From NCBI GenBank assembly GCA_035606945.1, contig DATNDR010000036.1, positions 62,001 through 126,000 on the forward strand: a DNA stretch of 64,000 nucleotides, written 5' to 3'. The stretch is from GCA-003244245 sp035606945. Lineage in GTDB: Bacteria > Actinomycetota > Actinomycetes > Mycobacteriales > Pseudonocardiaceae. The notes below the pieces were generated by a model that saw only the letters and a list, made by a program, of their open reading frames with translations, did no database searches and had not been told where the DNA came from. The position numbers were made by a program, and so were the translations under genes. Positions 24,650 to 33,780 of this stretch are shown here, in pieces (the first letter of the stretch is position 1; every line of letters begins with the position of its first letter).

Positions 24650-26428
24650 TTGCTGGAAACGCCGAGACGCGTCCGGCTCCTGACCAGGCTTCTGCTGATG
24701 ATCGTCTGCCTTGCTGTGCCGGTGGCCGGTTGTGTGGCCGCCCGGGAGATCGATCGCCCCGACGGCGGCGGCCCCGCCAATACTCAAGCGCGTGGTGACA
24801 GTGGAGACGGGACATATCGGGCCCCGAAGGTGCCGCCTGGTCATGCGGTCGTCATCGCACACGGTGCGCCGATTTCCGCCTATAACAACACGACGGCTCA
24901 AATGGGGAACAATCCAGACAATGAGCTGGTGCTCAACCAGGTGCTTGCCAAACCGTTCATCGTCGATGGGAGCGGAAAGCTTCTACTCAATTCTGACGTG
25001 CTCGCCTCAGCTGAGCTGACGTCGAAAGATCCGCAAGTCGTCACGTACAAAATCAAACCGAACGTCCGATGGTCCGATGGGCGGCCGTGGGACTGCCGCG
25101 ATTTTTATCTAGCCTGGTTCGCGGGTAGTGGTTCCACGCCGTATTTCACGCCGGCGACTACCCGCGGATTGGATCGTGTCACCGCCGAGTGTCGTGATAA
25201 CAACACCTTCGTCGAGACCTACCGGTCTCCGTACGCCGATTGGCGCCGCAATTATCTCCAACACGCTATCCTGCCCGCGCATATACTGGAGCAGGCGACC
25301 GGCATCTCCGACGTCACCACGCTGCGCCCGACCTCCGCGCCGGAGCAGCTGCGCAGGGCCGGTGAATTCTGGAACAACGGATGGACCGGTTTCGACCTCA
25401 AGACGATGCCGGCGTCGGGCCCGTATCAATTCGGCAGCTCGACCTCGACCACCCAAACCGTGCTGATCCGGAACAACGCTTGGCTGGGCAATCCGGGAGG
25501 TCCAGCGATGCTCGTGTTCACGGCTGTGGCGGACGGGGCTGCCGCGGTGGCGGGTCTGGCGAACCGGCAGTTCGCCGTCGTCCAACTGCCGGCCGATCCG
25601 CTGCTGGCCGATCGGCTGCGAGAACTGTCATCGCGGGGGGTGATATTCGAAACGCGAGACGGCGCCACCGTCGAACACCTGGATCTCAATCTGGCCAGCC
25701 CGTTGCTCAAGGATCCGGTCGTCCGGACCGCCTTTGCCCAGTGCATCGACCGCAACAAGCTCGTCGACGAACTCGTTCGCGGAGTGCGCCCGGAGGCTCA
25801 ACCGCTGGGTAGCCTCATATTCCTTCCGGGTGATGCGAGGTATGAGGATCTTTACTCGGACAAGATGGTCGCTGATGCGCAGAAAGCGCAGGTGACGTTG
25901 GAGCGTGGTGGCTGGGTGCTGGGTTCCGATGGTGTCTACTCGCGGGCCGGTCAGCGACTTTCCTTCGCGATCAGTCACGACGGTTCGCCGGCGCACTCTC
26001 AAGAGGTTGACCTGATCAGGGCGCAATGCCGGCAGGCCGGAATGGAGATCACCAATAGTGCCCGGCCGAATGACCTGGACGATGTGGTGTCCCACGGGCG
26101 GTTCGATGTGGTTCTCATGGCGAGCTCCCGCACACCCCGCGCATGGTCCGCGGCCGACCACTATGAGACCACGGGTGCGCTCAATCACCAGCATTACAGC
26201 AATCCGGCCCTCGACACCGCGTTGGGTATCGCAGAGACGGAATACTCCGAGTCGACCCAGACGGATGCCCTGGCGAAGGCCGATCGGCTGCTCGCCGATG
26301 ATCTGGTGTCACTTCCGCTATTCCAACTCCCCATTATGTGGGCCTACACCAACAACATCGACAGCGTCTACCGGGAAGCGTCGGATGGCGTCACCTGGAA
26401 TGCGAACGAATGGAATGTGAGTAGCTGA
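24650..26428 (+). CDS. Second LpqW-like lipoprotein, tandem paralogue
   Basis: The protein has about 592 residues. The lipobox VAGC follows a hydrophobic signal (LLTRLLLMIVCLAVPVAGC). The family 5 binding fold is shown by VTYKIKPNVRWSDGRPWDC, ASGPYQFGSSTS and LAKADRLLADDLVSLPLFQL. I prefer the TTG at 24650 because GGGAGG lies 7 nt upstream; a GTG at 24629 that overlaps the previous stop is possible. AT-richer codons than the neighbour (aac aac acg, att tcc gcc) suggest a separate history rather than a recent duplication. There are again no transporter partners. Confidence 0.75.
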   Translation: MLETPRRVRLLTRLLLMIVCLAVPVAGCVAAREIDRPDGGGPANTQARGDSGDGTYRAPKVPPGHAVVIAHGAPISAYNNTTAQMGNNPDNELVLNQVLAKPFIVDGSGKLLLNSDVLASAELTSKDPQVVTYKIKPNVRWSDGRPWDCRDFYLAWFAGSGSTPYFTPATTRGLDRVTAECRDNNTFVETYRSPYADWRRNYLQHAILPAHILEQATGISDVTTLRPTSAPEQLRRAGEFWNNGWTGFDLKTMPASGPYQFGSSTSTTQTVLIRNNAWLGNPGGPAMLVFTAVADGAAAVAGLANRQFAVVQLPADPLLADRLRELSSRGVIFETRDGATVEHLDLNLASPLLKDPVVRTAFAQCIDRNKLVDELVRGVRPEAQPLGSLIFLPGDARYEDLYSDKMVADAQKAQVTLERGGWVLGSDGVYSRAGQRLSFAISHDGSPAHSQEVDLIRAQCRQAGMEITNSARPNDLDDVVSHGRFDVVLMASSRTPRAWSAADHYETTGALNHQHYSNPALDTALGIAETEYSESTQTDALAKADRLLADDLVSLPLFQLPIMWAYTNNIDSVYREASDGVTWNANEWNVSS

Positions 26429-26456
26429 TGTCTACCTTCGGTGGAATTACAGCTCA

Positions 26457-26960
26457 GTGACCGATTGTGTGACTGTGCGTCCGGCCCGTCGTGAAGAACT
26501 GGAGGAGGTCGGTCAGCTTACCCTGGCCTCCTATCTCGCTGACGGCATGGTGAACCCGGAGGGTTCCTACGCGAGGGAGCTGGCCGACGCGCCCCGCCGC
26601 GCCAGGGACGCTGAGTTGCTGGTCGCGGTCGATTCCGAAGGCACCTTGGTGGGCACGGTGACGATCTGCTGGCCGGGCAGCCCGCTGGGGCAGCTATCCC
26701 GCTCCGATGATCTCGAGTTCCGGATGCTGGCGGTAACTCCCGGCGCTCGCCGTCGCGGGGTGGGCGAGTTGCTGGTCAAAGCCGTGCTGGCCAGGGCCGC
26801 CGAGATCGGCGCACGCCGGGTTGTGCTGTGCAGCGCCGCGGAGATGCGCGTTGCGCACCGGCTCTATGCCCGGTTGGGATTCACCCGGCTTGCTCACCTG
26901 GATTGGTGCCCACTGCCTGGCGTCACCCTGCTGGCTTTCGGCAGAACGATGTCCACCTAG
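26457..26960 (+). CDS. GNAT-family N-acetyltransferase
   Basis: The protein has 167 residues. The acetyl-CoA-binding motif A is clear: EFRMLAVTPGARRRGVGELL followed by VKAVLARAAEIGA and LYARLGFTRL near the end. The substrate is unknown. It begins 28 bp after the second lipoprotein gene, with a GTG start and only a weak ribosome-binding site, and converges on the ACT-domain gene. Confidence 0.85.
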   Translation: MTDCVTVRPARREELEEVGQLTLASYLADGMVNPEGSYARELADAPRRARDAELLVAVDSEGTLVGTVTICWPGSPLGQLSRSDDLEFRMLAVTPGARRRGVGELLVKAVLARAAEIGARRVVLCSAAEMRVAHRLYARLGFTRLAHLDWCPLPGVTLLAFGRTMST

Positions 26961-26977
26961 TGGGTACCTCAGCGCGC

Positions 26978-27631
26978 TCATTTGCGTAGCACCACCGCGA
27001 CGATCCCGGCCAGGTGTTCCAGACGGGCCACTTCAGCTGCTCGGAACATCGGCCCGCCCGGGCGGCCGATCAGCAGCACCCGATCCGGGCCGCCCAGCGG
27101 AGTGGCCGCCAGCTCCGTGCCCAGCTCCCGCCACGGCAGCGGAACCCACGGCTCTTCACCGTCCAAGATCGTGGCCCGGCGCAACGGCCACCAGGGCAGA
27201 GTCCCGGCCACGGTCTCCGGCGCGGCGAAAGAGGCGGCGACGCGCTGCGGTCCGCCCTCCGTGCTGGCGAACACCACAGCCCAACCCGCACGAATGATCT
27301 TAGGCACGCCGTCGGTGAAGACCTGCAGGCCGTGATCCGGGTCGGCGGCGATGCGCTCCACCAACTCCAGCTCCCGGTGGGTGTCGAGGACCCCCGCCCA
27401 CGGGCGGACCGCATCGACCTCCACACCCTGGACCGACTCCGCCGCGGTGATCAACACATCCGGCAGCCGGCCGGAAGGGAGTTCCACGACGAGGTCGTCG
27501 ATGGCCACGCCGGATCTGCGCTCGACGACGTCGAGGCTGAGGATGTCGACCCCCACCTTGCCCAGCGCGGTGGCCACCGCGCCGAGCGCGCCAGGGCGGT
27601 CCGGCAGCTGGACCCGGATCAGAAAGGACAT
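26978..27631 (-). CDS. ACT-domain amino-acid-binding protein (Rv3013-like)
   Basis: The protein has 217 residues. An N-terminal ACT domain (FLIRVQLPDRPGALGAVATA, then DILSLDVVERRSGVAIDDLVVE) binds amino acids in other proteins. The C-terminal part is degenerate and catalytic residues cannot be recognised. The gene is divergent from gatC, as in mycobacteria. The frame is open to 27682, but the ATG at 27631 begins the conserved segment. Confidence 0.7.
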   Translation of the reverse strand: MSFLIRVQLPDRPGALGAVATALGKVGVDILSLDVVERRSGVAIDDLVVELPSGRLPDVLITAAESVQGVEVDAVRPWAGVLDTHRELELVERIAADPDHGLQVFTDGVPKIIRAGWAVVFASTEGGPQRVAASFAAPETVAGTLPWWPLRRATILDGEEPWVPLPWRELGTELAATPLGGPDRVLLIGRPGGPMFRAAEVARLEHLAGIVAVVLRK

Positions 27632-27801
27632 CCGCCGCCGTGCCTGTTCACCCGCCGCGCCAACTCCATACAAATCCTCCATTACGACGCGCTGATTCCG
27701 ATAGCCCGAGCGCTCGCCGGCCGTCGATTGTGGCAGAGCGACGCAGCCGGTCGCGTCCCCCAGCTCGCGACCGGGTACCCGGCTGCAAAAAGATCCGAGG
27801 C

Positions 27802-27807
27802 TAGACT
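27802..27807 (+). promoter_or_regulatory. Candidate -10 box for the gatCAB operon
   Basis: TAGACT lies 38 nt before the gatC start codon. The mRNA would carry a short leader that includes the CAGGAG ribosome-binding site. Confidence 0.4.
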
Positions 27808-27845
27808 CGCCGGATCAGCAATCCCACGAGCATTCAGGAGTCTGC

Positions 27846-28142
27846 GTGCCCAGCATCTCCCGTGACGAGGTCGCGCATCTCGCCCGGCTCGCCCGGCTGG
27901 CCGTCACCGAGGAGGAGTTGGACCTGTTCGCCGGCCAGCTCGACGTGATCTTGACTTCGGTCGCCCGGGTCAGCGAGGTGGCGGCCGAGGACATCACTCC
28001 CACATCGCACGCGATCGGCCTGGAGGATGTGTTCCGCGACGACGTGCCGCGCCCCGGACTGACCCAGCAGCAGGCACTCTCAGGTGCCTACGCCACCGAG
28101 GACGGCCGGTTCCGGGTGCCGCGCATCCTGGATGAGTCATGA
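27846..28142 (+). CDS. gatC: Asp/Glu-tRNA amidotransferase subunit C
   Basis: The protein has 98 residues. It is the small scaffold subunit that joins GatA and GatB. The pattern ISRDEVAHLARLARLAVTEE and the C-terminal VFRDDVPRPGLTQQQAL typify the family. The GTG start has CAGGAG 5 nt upstream. The end overlaps gatA as ATGA. Confidence 0.94.
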   Translation: MPSISRDEVAHLARLARLAVTEEELDLFAGQLDVILTSVARVSEVAAEDITPTSHAIGLEDVFRDDVPRPGLTQQQALSGAYATEDGRFRVPRILDES

Positions 28143-29689
28143 CCGAGTTGACTTGGCTTTCGGCCGTTGAGCTGGCCGGGCGGATTCGTCGCCGGGAGAC
28201 CTCGGCGGTCGAGGTGACCCAGGCGCACCTGGACCGCATCGGCGCGGTGGACCCTGCGGTGCGCGCCTTCCTGCACCTGGATGCCGACGGTGCGCTGGCC
28301 GCCGCTGCCGCTGTGGACCAGAGCTTGCAGCGCGGGGACGCTCCGGTGTCCCCGCTGGCCGGCGTGCCGCTGGCGCTCAAGGACGTGTTCACCACCATTG
28401 ACATGCCGACCACGTGCGGCTCACGGATCCTGCAAGGCTGGCGCCCACCGTATGACGCCACGGTCACCCGCAGGCTGCGGGAGGCGGGTGTGGTCATCCT
28501 CGGCAAGACGAACATGGACGAGTTCGCCATGGGTTCCTCGACGGAGAACTCCGCCTACGGGCCCACCCGCAACCCGTGGAACCTCGACCGCGTGCCGGGC
28601 GGGTCCGGTGGCGGGTCGGCGGCGGCGGTGGCCGGGTTCGAGGCGCCGCTGGCGGTCGGCACCGACACCGGTGGCTCGATCCGCCAGCCCAGTGCCGTGA
28701 CAGGGACCGTGGGGGTCAAACCGACCTACGGCGGGGTCTCCCGCTACGGCCTGGTGGCCTTCTCCTCCAGCCTGGACCAGGGTGGCCCGGTGGCCCGCAC
28801 GGTGCTCGACGCCGCGCTGCTGCACGAGGTGATCGGCGGGCACGACCCGCTGGATTCCACCTCGATCGACGCGCCGGTGCCGCCGGTGGTGGCGGCGGCT
28901 CGCGCCGGCGCTACCGGTGAGTTGGCCGGTGTCCGGGTCGGAGTGGTCAGCCAATTCCGTGGTGAGGGCTACCAGCCGGGGGTGCTGCGCGCTTTCGAGA
29001 CCGCGGTGAGCCGGCTGCGCGACCTGGGTGCTGCGGTTGTCGAGGTGTCCTGCCCGGCTTTCGACCATGCGCTGCCAGCCTACTATCTCATCGCGCCTAG
29101 CGAGTGCTCCTCGAATCTGGCCCGCTTCGACGGCATGCGCTACGGGCTGCGCTGTGGCGATGACGGCACCCGCAGCGCCGAGGAGGTGATGTCGCTGACC
29201 CGTGAGGCCGGTTTCGGCCCCGAGGTTAAACGGCGGATCATGCTCGGCACCTACGCCCTGTCCGCCGGGTACTACGACGCCTACTACGGTCAGGCGCAGA
29301 AGGTCCGCACCTTGATCATCAGTGACTTCGCGGCGGCATTCGAGCAGGCCGACGTCCTGATCTCGCCGACCACCCCGACCACCGCGTTTCGTCTTGGCGA
29401 GCGGGTGGATGATCCATTGGCGATGTACCTGTCGGATCTGTGCACCATCCCGTCGAACCTGGCCGGCAATGCGGCGCTTTCCGTCCCGGCCGGGCTGGCC
29501 GATGACGACGGTCTGCCCGTCGGCCTGCAAGTGATGGCGCCCGCGCTGGCCGACGACCGGGCTTACCGGGTCGCGGCGGCCTACGAGGCGGCGCGTGACG
29601 CCGCCGACGGGGGCCCGCTGTGGTGCCGGGTGCCAGAGCTGACCGAGGACCGCTTGTCGGGTCCGAGCATTGTTGAGGTCGCGACCTGA
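28139..29689 (+). CDS. gatA: Asp/Glu-tRNA amidotransferase subunit A
   Basis: The protein has 516 residues. It is the glutaminase/amidase subunit that supplies ammonia to GatB for converting Glu-tRNA(Gln) or Asp-tRNA(Asn) to the amide form. The amidase catalytic triad is in place: Lys81 (LALKDVF), Ser156 in VPGGSGGGSAAAVAG and Ser180 in GTDTGGSIRQPS. It is coupled to gatC by a 4-base overlap and to gatB by one shared base. Confidence 0.96.
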   Translation: MTELTWLSAVELAGRIRRRETSAVEVTQAHLDRIGAVDPAVRAFLHLDADGALAAAAAVDQSLQRGDAPVSPLAGVPLALKDVFTTIDMPTTCGSRILQGWRPPYDATVTRRLREAGVVILGKTNMDEFAMGSSTENSAYGPTRNPWNLDRVPGGSGGGSAAAVAGFEAPLAVGTDTGGSIRQPSAVTGTVGVKPTYGGVSRYGLVAFSSSLDQGGPVARTVLDAALLHEVIGGHDPLDSTSIDAPVPPVVAAARAGATGELAGVRVGVVSQFRGEGYQPGVLRAFETAVSRLRDLGAAVVEVSCPAFDHALPAYYLIAPSECSSNLARFDGMRYGLRCGDDGTRSAEEVMSLTREAGFGPEVKRRIMLGTYALSAGYYDAYYGQAQKVRTLIISDFAAAFEQADVLISPTTPTTAFRLGERVDDPLAMYLSDLCTIPSNLAGNAALSVPAGLADDDGLPVGLQVMAPALADDRAYRVAAAYEAARDAADGGPLWCRVPELTEDRLSGPSIVEVAT

Positions 29690-31188
29690 TGACGACTGCG
29701 CTGATGGATTACGACGAGGTGCTGGCGCACTTCGACCCGGTGCTCGGGCTCGAGGTGCACGTCGAGCTGTCCACCGCGACGAAGATGTTCTGCGGCTGCG
29801 CCAACGTGTTCGGGGCGCCACCCAACACCCACGTGTGCCCCACCTGCCTGGGCCTGCCGGGGTCGCTGCCGGTGCTCAACCGCGCCGCGGTGGAGTCGGT
29901 GATCCGGATCGGGCTGGCGTTGAACTGCTCGATTGCACCGTGGTGCCGGTTCGCCCGCAAGAACTACTTCTACCCCGACATGCCCAAGAACTTCCAGATC
30001 TCGCAATACGATGAGCCGATCGCGGTGCACGGCTCGCTGGAGGTGCAGCTGGGCGACGGTTCGACGTTCACCGTCGGCATCGAGCGCGCGCACATGGAAG
30101 AGGACACCGGTAAGTCGCTGCACGTCGGCGGTGCGACTGGCCGCATTCACGGCGCGAGCCATTCGCTGCTGGACTACAACCGCGCCGGCGTCCCGCTGAT
30201 CGAGATCGTCACCAAGCCGATCCCCGGCACGGGAGCTCGCGCGCCCGAGATCGCCCGGGCCTACGTCAGCGCGCTGCGGGATCTACTTCGCGCGTTGGGT
30301 GTGTCCGATGTGCGGATGGATCAAGGATCCCTGCGTTGCGACGCCAACGTCTCACTGATGCCGCGTGGTGCTGCGGTGTTCGGTACCCGGACCGAGACCA
30401 AGAACGTGAACTCGCTGCGTTCGGTGGAGCGCGCGGTGCGTCACGAGATGTGCCGGCAGGCCGCGGTGTTGGCCTCCGGTGGTGAGATCGTGCAGGAGAC
30501 GCGGCACTTCGATGAGGCCAGCGGCACCACGTCGGCCGGGCGGCGCAAGGAGACCTCGGAGGACTACCGGTATTTCCCCGAGCCCGACCTGGTGCCGATC
30601 ACGCCCAGCGACGAGTGGGTGCACAAGCTCCGCGCGACCCTTCCCGAGCTCCCCCGGCAGCGCCGGGCCCGGGTACAAGCCGAGTGGGGCTTGTCCGATC
30701 TGGAGTTGCGCGACCTGGTCAACGCCGGCGCGCTGGACCTGATCGCGGCCACCGTCGATGCGGGGGCGCCGCCCGCCGAGGCCCGGTCATGGTGGGTGGC
30801 TTATCTCACCCAGCAGGCCAACTCCCGCGGTTTGGAGCTTGCCGAGCTGGCCATCACCCCGAAACAGGTAGCCCGGGTGATCTCGCTGGTCGAAGGCGGT
30901 GCGTTGACCAACAACCTGGCCCGCCAGGTCGTCGACGGCGTGCTCGCCGGCGAGGGGGAGCCCGATGATGTCGTCGCGGCCCGTGGTCTCGCCGTGGTCT
31001 CCGACGACTCCGCGCTGACCGTCGCCGTCGAGCAGGCCCTGGCCGCCCAGCCCGATATCGCGGCCAAGATCCGCGGTGGGAAGGTAGCTGCGGCCGGCGC
31101 CATCGTCGGCGCCGTGATGAAAGCCACCGGTGGCCAAGCCAACGCCCAACGGGTGCGCGAGCTGGTGCTGGCGCGCTGCGCCCCCTGA
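29689..31188 (+). CDS. gatB: Asp/Glu-tRNA amidotransferase subunit B
   Basis: The protein has 499 residues. It is the kinase/tRNA-binding subunit. A zinc site is formed by Cys35, Cys37, Cys50 and Cys53 (KMFCGCANVF, THVCPTCLGLPG). The PET112-type core (ARKNYFYPDMPKNFQISQYD; ETKNVNSLRSVERA) is followed by a C-terminal YqeY-like domain with VARGLAVVSDDS-type features. The order gatC-gatA-gatB is complete. Confidence 0.96.
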   Translation: MTTALMDYDEVLAHFDPVLGLEVHVELSTATKMFCGCANVFGAPPNTHVCPTCLGLPGSLPVLNRAAVESVIRIGLALNCSIAPWCRFARKNYFYPDMPKNFQISQYDEPIAVHGSLEVQLGDGSTFTVGIERAHMEEDTGKSLHVGGATGRIHGASHSLLDYNRAGVPLIEIVTKPIPGTGARAPEIARAYVSALRDLLRALGVSDVRMDQGSLRCDANVSLMPRGAAVFGTRTETKNVNSLRSVERAVRHEMCRQAAVLASGGEIVQETRHFDEASGTTSAGRRKETSEDYRYFPEPDLVPITPSDEWVHKLRATLPELPRQRRARVQAEWGLSDLELRDLVNAGALDLIAATVDAGAPPAEARSWWVAYLTQQANSRGLELAELAITPKQVARVISLVEGGALTNNLARQVVDGVLAGEGEPDDVVAARGLAVVSDDSALTVAVEQALAAQPDIAAKIRGGKVAAAGAIVGAVMKATGGQANAQRVRELVLARCAP

Positions 31189-31222
31189 GTCAGCGGCTCG
31201 CCTCGACGTGCCGCTTGTGAAC

Positions 31223-31288
31223 CCGCGACATACCGAACACGAGAGCGCGACACGCGGGGTACGGAGGCGCGACACGCCGGGGGAGGGA
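31223..31288. repeat. Three degenerate 22-bp tandem repeats after gatB
   Basis: Units start at 31223, 31245 and 31267. The core GCGCGACACGC is exact in the last two and CCGCGACATAC in the first. The array lies between the convergent gatB and lppZ-like genes. Confidence 0.45.
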
Positions 31289-31303
31289 GCGCGGGGAGAG
31301 GGC

Positions 31304-32488
31304 TCAGTCGTGGCCCGCTCCAGGGCCGACCAGGTCAGGGAGGATGAAGACGCGGTCGTCGCTGGAGACCCGCTTGGCGCCGGTTTTGTTGACCGTACCC
31401 AACCACAGCGCCCGGCCGTCTGGGCTCAGAGCGGCCGCGGAAACCCGGCCGTAGCGCTCCAGCGGGATCTGCAGGGGCGGGCCGATGAAGGTGTTATCCG
31501 GTCCGATCCCCAGCGCGAACATCGGCGCTGCGCTGGTGAACGCAACCTGGATACGGCCCAGCATGACCACGCAGCCTGCGGCGCCGCTACCTCCGGGCCA
31601 GGTCCACGAGGCTCGGCCCAACTGCCGTCCCGGCTGCACCCGGTACAGCAGGTCGTGGTCGGGCACCCGATCTGTGATCCATAGCTCCTTGCTCACTGGG
31701 TCGACGCACAACCCCCCCGGTGAGTGCAATCCGCTGATCAACACCATGGATCCGGCGGGGTTGCCCGGCGCAGGGTGTCCGAAGGTGTCGATCCGCAAGA
31801 CCTTGCCGGCCAACGAGTGCGGGTCGGCGGCCAATGCTGGGTTTCCGGTGTCGCCGGTGGCGACCAGCAGCATCCCGTGTGAGTCGACCGCGAGTGCCCC
31901 TGCATTGCCGGTGGACCCCCGCGGTATGCCCGCCAGGACCGGCTTGGGCATGTCGCCGGGGGCAATCCGGACCACCCGGTTGTCGACGGGGGTAGTGATG
32001 TAGGCGTAGATCAGTTCGTCCTCGGTATAGCTGGGGGACAGCGCGAGCCCAGTGAGGCCACCGTCACCTGCGGGCTCCACCGCCAGCGCGGCGACCTCCT
32101 GGTTCGGTCGTTGCCGCTGCACCTGCAGGATTCGGCCGGTGGTGCGCTCCGCGGCCAGGCCCACCGGCCCGGAGCCAGGCAGGACCACCAGCGCAGAGAT
32201 CGGTTCCAGACATGTCGCGACCACCGCGGGGTCGGGGTCCGTGCAGCCCTGCGGCGGGCCCGGCGGTGCCTGCCCGGGTGCGCCCGGGCTCTGGCTCTGG
32301 AACGGCCCTGGGATCAGCGGCCTCGGTCCGGTCTCCGCGCCGCCCTCCAGCTTCGGGTGGAACGGTCCGGCGTCGCGGTCGGAGAAGGTCGGCGTCACCG
32401 AGCATGCGCACAGCAGCGCCACCGACATCATCAGTATGCGGGGCACGCGTCGGCGGGCGCCGGCTGGATGCGGCACGAGGATGCGCAC
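31304..32488 (-). CDS. lppZ: LppZ-like lipoprotein, PQQ-sugar-dehydrogenase-type beta-propeller
   Basis: The protein has about 394 residues. A lipoprotein signal (ILMMSVALLCACS, lipobox LCAC) is followed by a Pro/Gly-rich linker of about 60 residues. A glucose/sorbosone-dehydrogenase-type propeller follows, with GGLTGLALSPSY, LLVATGDTGNPALA and ISGLHSPGGLCVDP. Its position between gatB and the PH-domain gene matches mycobacterial lppZ; whether it oxidises anything is not known. The GTG at 32488 is my start; another GTG at 32476 is possible. No clear ribosome-binding site is visible. Confidence 0.75.
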   Translation of the reverse strand: MRILVPHPAGARRRVPRILMMSVALLCACSVTPTFSDRDAGPFHPKLEGGAETGPRPLIPGPFQSQSPGAPGQAPPGPPQGCTDPDPAVVATCLEPISALVVLPGSGPVGLAAERTTGRILQVQRQRPNQEVAALAVEPAGDGGLTGLALSPSYTEDELIYAYITTPVDNRVVRIAPGDMPKPVLAGIPRGSTGNAGALAVDSHGMLLVATGDTGNPALAADPHSLAGKVLRIDTFGHPAPGNPAGSMVLISGLHSPGGLCVDPVSKELWITDRVPDHDLLYRVQPGRQLGRASWTWPGGSGAAGCVVMLGRIQVAFTSAAPMFALGIGPDNTFIGPPLQIPLERYGRVSAAALSPDGRALWLGTVNKTGAKRVSSDDRVFILPDLVGPGAGHD

Positions 32489-32600
32489 GATGGGCCAGAT
32501 TAAATGCAAGCCTGTATGCCGCTGGTGAGCGGTTACCGAGGCCGGTGTGGCGCTAACCGACAGTGACCGTGTCGCTTTGACCTGATGATTCAACTGTGCG

Positions 32601-33002
32601 CTACGGTCGCTCGTCGGGTCCTGCGAGGCTAGCCGGCAGCCGGCCCCCGCTGATCGCCGCCAGGATGGGAAGGTGGCGGGCGCGCACCGCAGGTAGCCCC
32701 ACTTCATCACCTGCGTGCAACACCGCCCATATCCTGGACTGACTATCCACCCGTAAACCTGCGAGGTCAGACCAGGCCATTCGCTGCGAGCCCCACATTC
32801 GATGCGCGACCACGGTCTCGGGGCCGACCACGGTGCGGGTTGTTACCAGCCACCATCCCAGTATCAGCGGGACCGCGTACAGCACCTGCAGTCCCGGTGC
32901 GCCGAAAGCTACCGGAGTCATACACACGATCAATCCGAATATCCCGAGCAGCGCGGTCAGTGGCAGCCGGAAGGTCACCATGGTGGGGTCGGTCACAGTC
33001 AC
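32601..33002 (-). CDS. PH-domain membrane protein (Cfp6-like)
   Basis: The protein has 133 residues. Two hydrophobic helices (about 13-32 and 38-52) precede a bacterial PH domain (TRTVVGPETVVAHRMWGSQR, then WSDLAGLRVD). The mycobacterial counterpart is the low-molecular-weight antigen Cfp6, also located next to lppZ and ilvB. The role is unknown. Confidence 0.75.
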   Translation of the reverse strand: MTVTDPTMVTFRLPLTALLGIFGLIVCMTPVAFGAPGLQVLYAVPLILGWWLVTTRTVVGPETVVAHRMWGSQRMAWSDLAGLRVDSQSRIWAVLHAGDEVGLPAVRARHLPILAAISGGRLPASLAGPDERP

Positions 33003-33050
33003 ATAGTGACGGGGCTATAGCGGAGACCCAAATAGGCGTACAGTAGGCGC

Positions 33051-33302
33051 ATGCCACGGGTCCAGATCTACCTCCCAGATGACCTCCATCAGGCCGTCAA
33101 GGAGTTGCAGCTGCCGATCTCCGAGCTCGCTCAGCACGCTGTCCGCGTCGAGCTTCGCCGGCGGGAACTGGCAGCTGTAGCAGATCAGTACCTCGCACAG
33201 CTCGCGGTGGAGCTCGGTGGCCCGCCCACTGCAGACGAGCTGGCAGCGGCGGATGCCTGGATCGACGCGGCGAACGTACCGGCTGCGCGACGCCCCAGAT
33301 GA
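33051..33302 (+). CDS. VapB-type antitoxin
   Basis: The protein has 83 residues. The N-terminus (RVQIYLPDDLHQAVKEL) is a ribbon-helix-helix DNA-binding motif. The charged helical C-terminus would wrap the toxin. It precedes a PIN-domain gene by 49 bp, a wider gap than usual for such pairs, holding a duplicated 9-mer CCCAATAAG (33312-33329). It is inserted between two blocks that are contiguous in mycobacteria. Confidence 0.75.
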   Translation: MPRVQIYLPDDLHQAVKELQLPISELAQHAVRVELRRRELAAVADQYLAQLAVELGGPPTADELAAADAWIDAANVPAARRPR

Positions 33303-33351
33303 CCAGAATGGCCCAATAAGCCCAATAAGACGGTCGGATGACACATCGCCG

Positions 33352-33735
33352 ATGAGCCTTGTCCTGGACTCGGGTGCGGCCAGCGCGCTGGGCCGCCGGG
33401 ACCGGCAGACCGCCGCTCGCATCGCGGCGCTGCGGCAACGCGGGTTGTGGCCACCAATTCTGCCCGCGGTTGTGCTCATCGACTCGCTGACCGGCAACCG
33501 GGTGCGCGACGCGCTGGTGAACCGCACGGTGGCGTTGTCCGTGGTCCATCCGCTGGAGGGATCACTGGCCCGGCGCGCCGCGCAGCTTCGCGGCCGGGCG
33601 CGCGCGGGTTCTGCGGTGGAGGCTTGCGTGGTGGCCACCGCGGAGCTGCTCGGCGCACTCGTGATCACCGGCAATCCCGGTGAACTCGCCCGCCTCTCCC
33701 ACCACGCCGATGGGGTCTCGCTGCTACCGACCTGA
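33352..33735 (+). CDS. VapC-type PIN-domain toxin with altered acidic residues
   Basis: The protein has 127 residues. The PIN fold begins SLVLDSGAASAL (Asp6) and continues with LPAVVLIDSL (Asp44 where most VapCs have Glu). It ends with AVEACVVATAELLGALVITG, where Glu90 replaces the usual Asp, then NPGEL where a second Asp is normal. VapC toxins are Mg-dependent RNases that cut tRNA or rRNA. The substitutions may weaken activity. The ATG at 33352 was chosen because the PIN fold begins there. Confidence 0.75.
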   Translation: MSLVLDSGAASALGRRDRQTAARIAALRQRGLWPPILPAVVLIDSLTGNRVRDALVNRTVALSVVHPLEGSLARRAAQLRGRARAGSAVEACVVATAELLGALVITGNPGELARLSHHADGVSLLPT

Positions 33736-33780
33736 CGTTGCCGCCCTCGTCGTCAGGAGTCGTCACGAGAGGAGATCCTG

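Noticed and set aside
24805..24830. Similarity to the palindrome family inside the second lipoprotein gene (ACATATCGGGC)
   Set aside because: Only 11 bases match, there is no second arm, and it lies in a signal-peptide-adjacent coding region.
22872..26428. Peptide ABC importer operon
   Set aside because: Two binding-protein-like lipoproteins but no permease or ATPase; synteny with lpqW explains them better.
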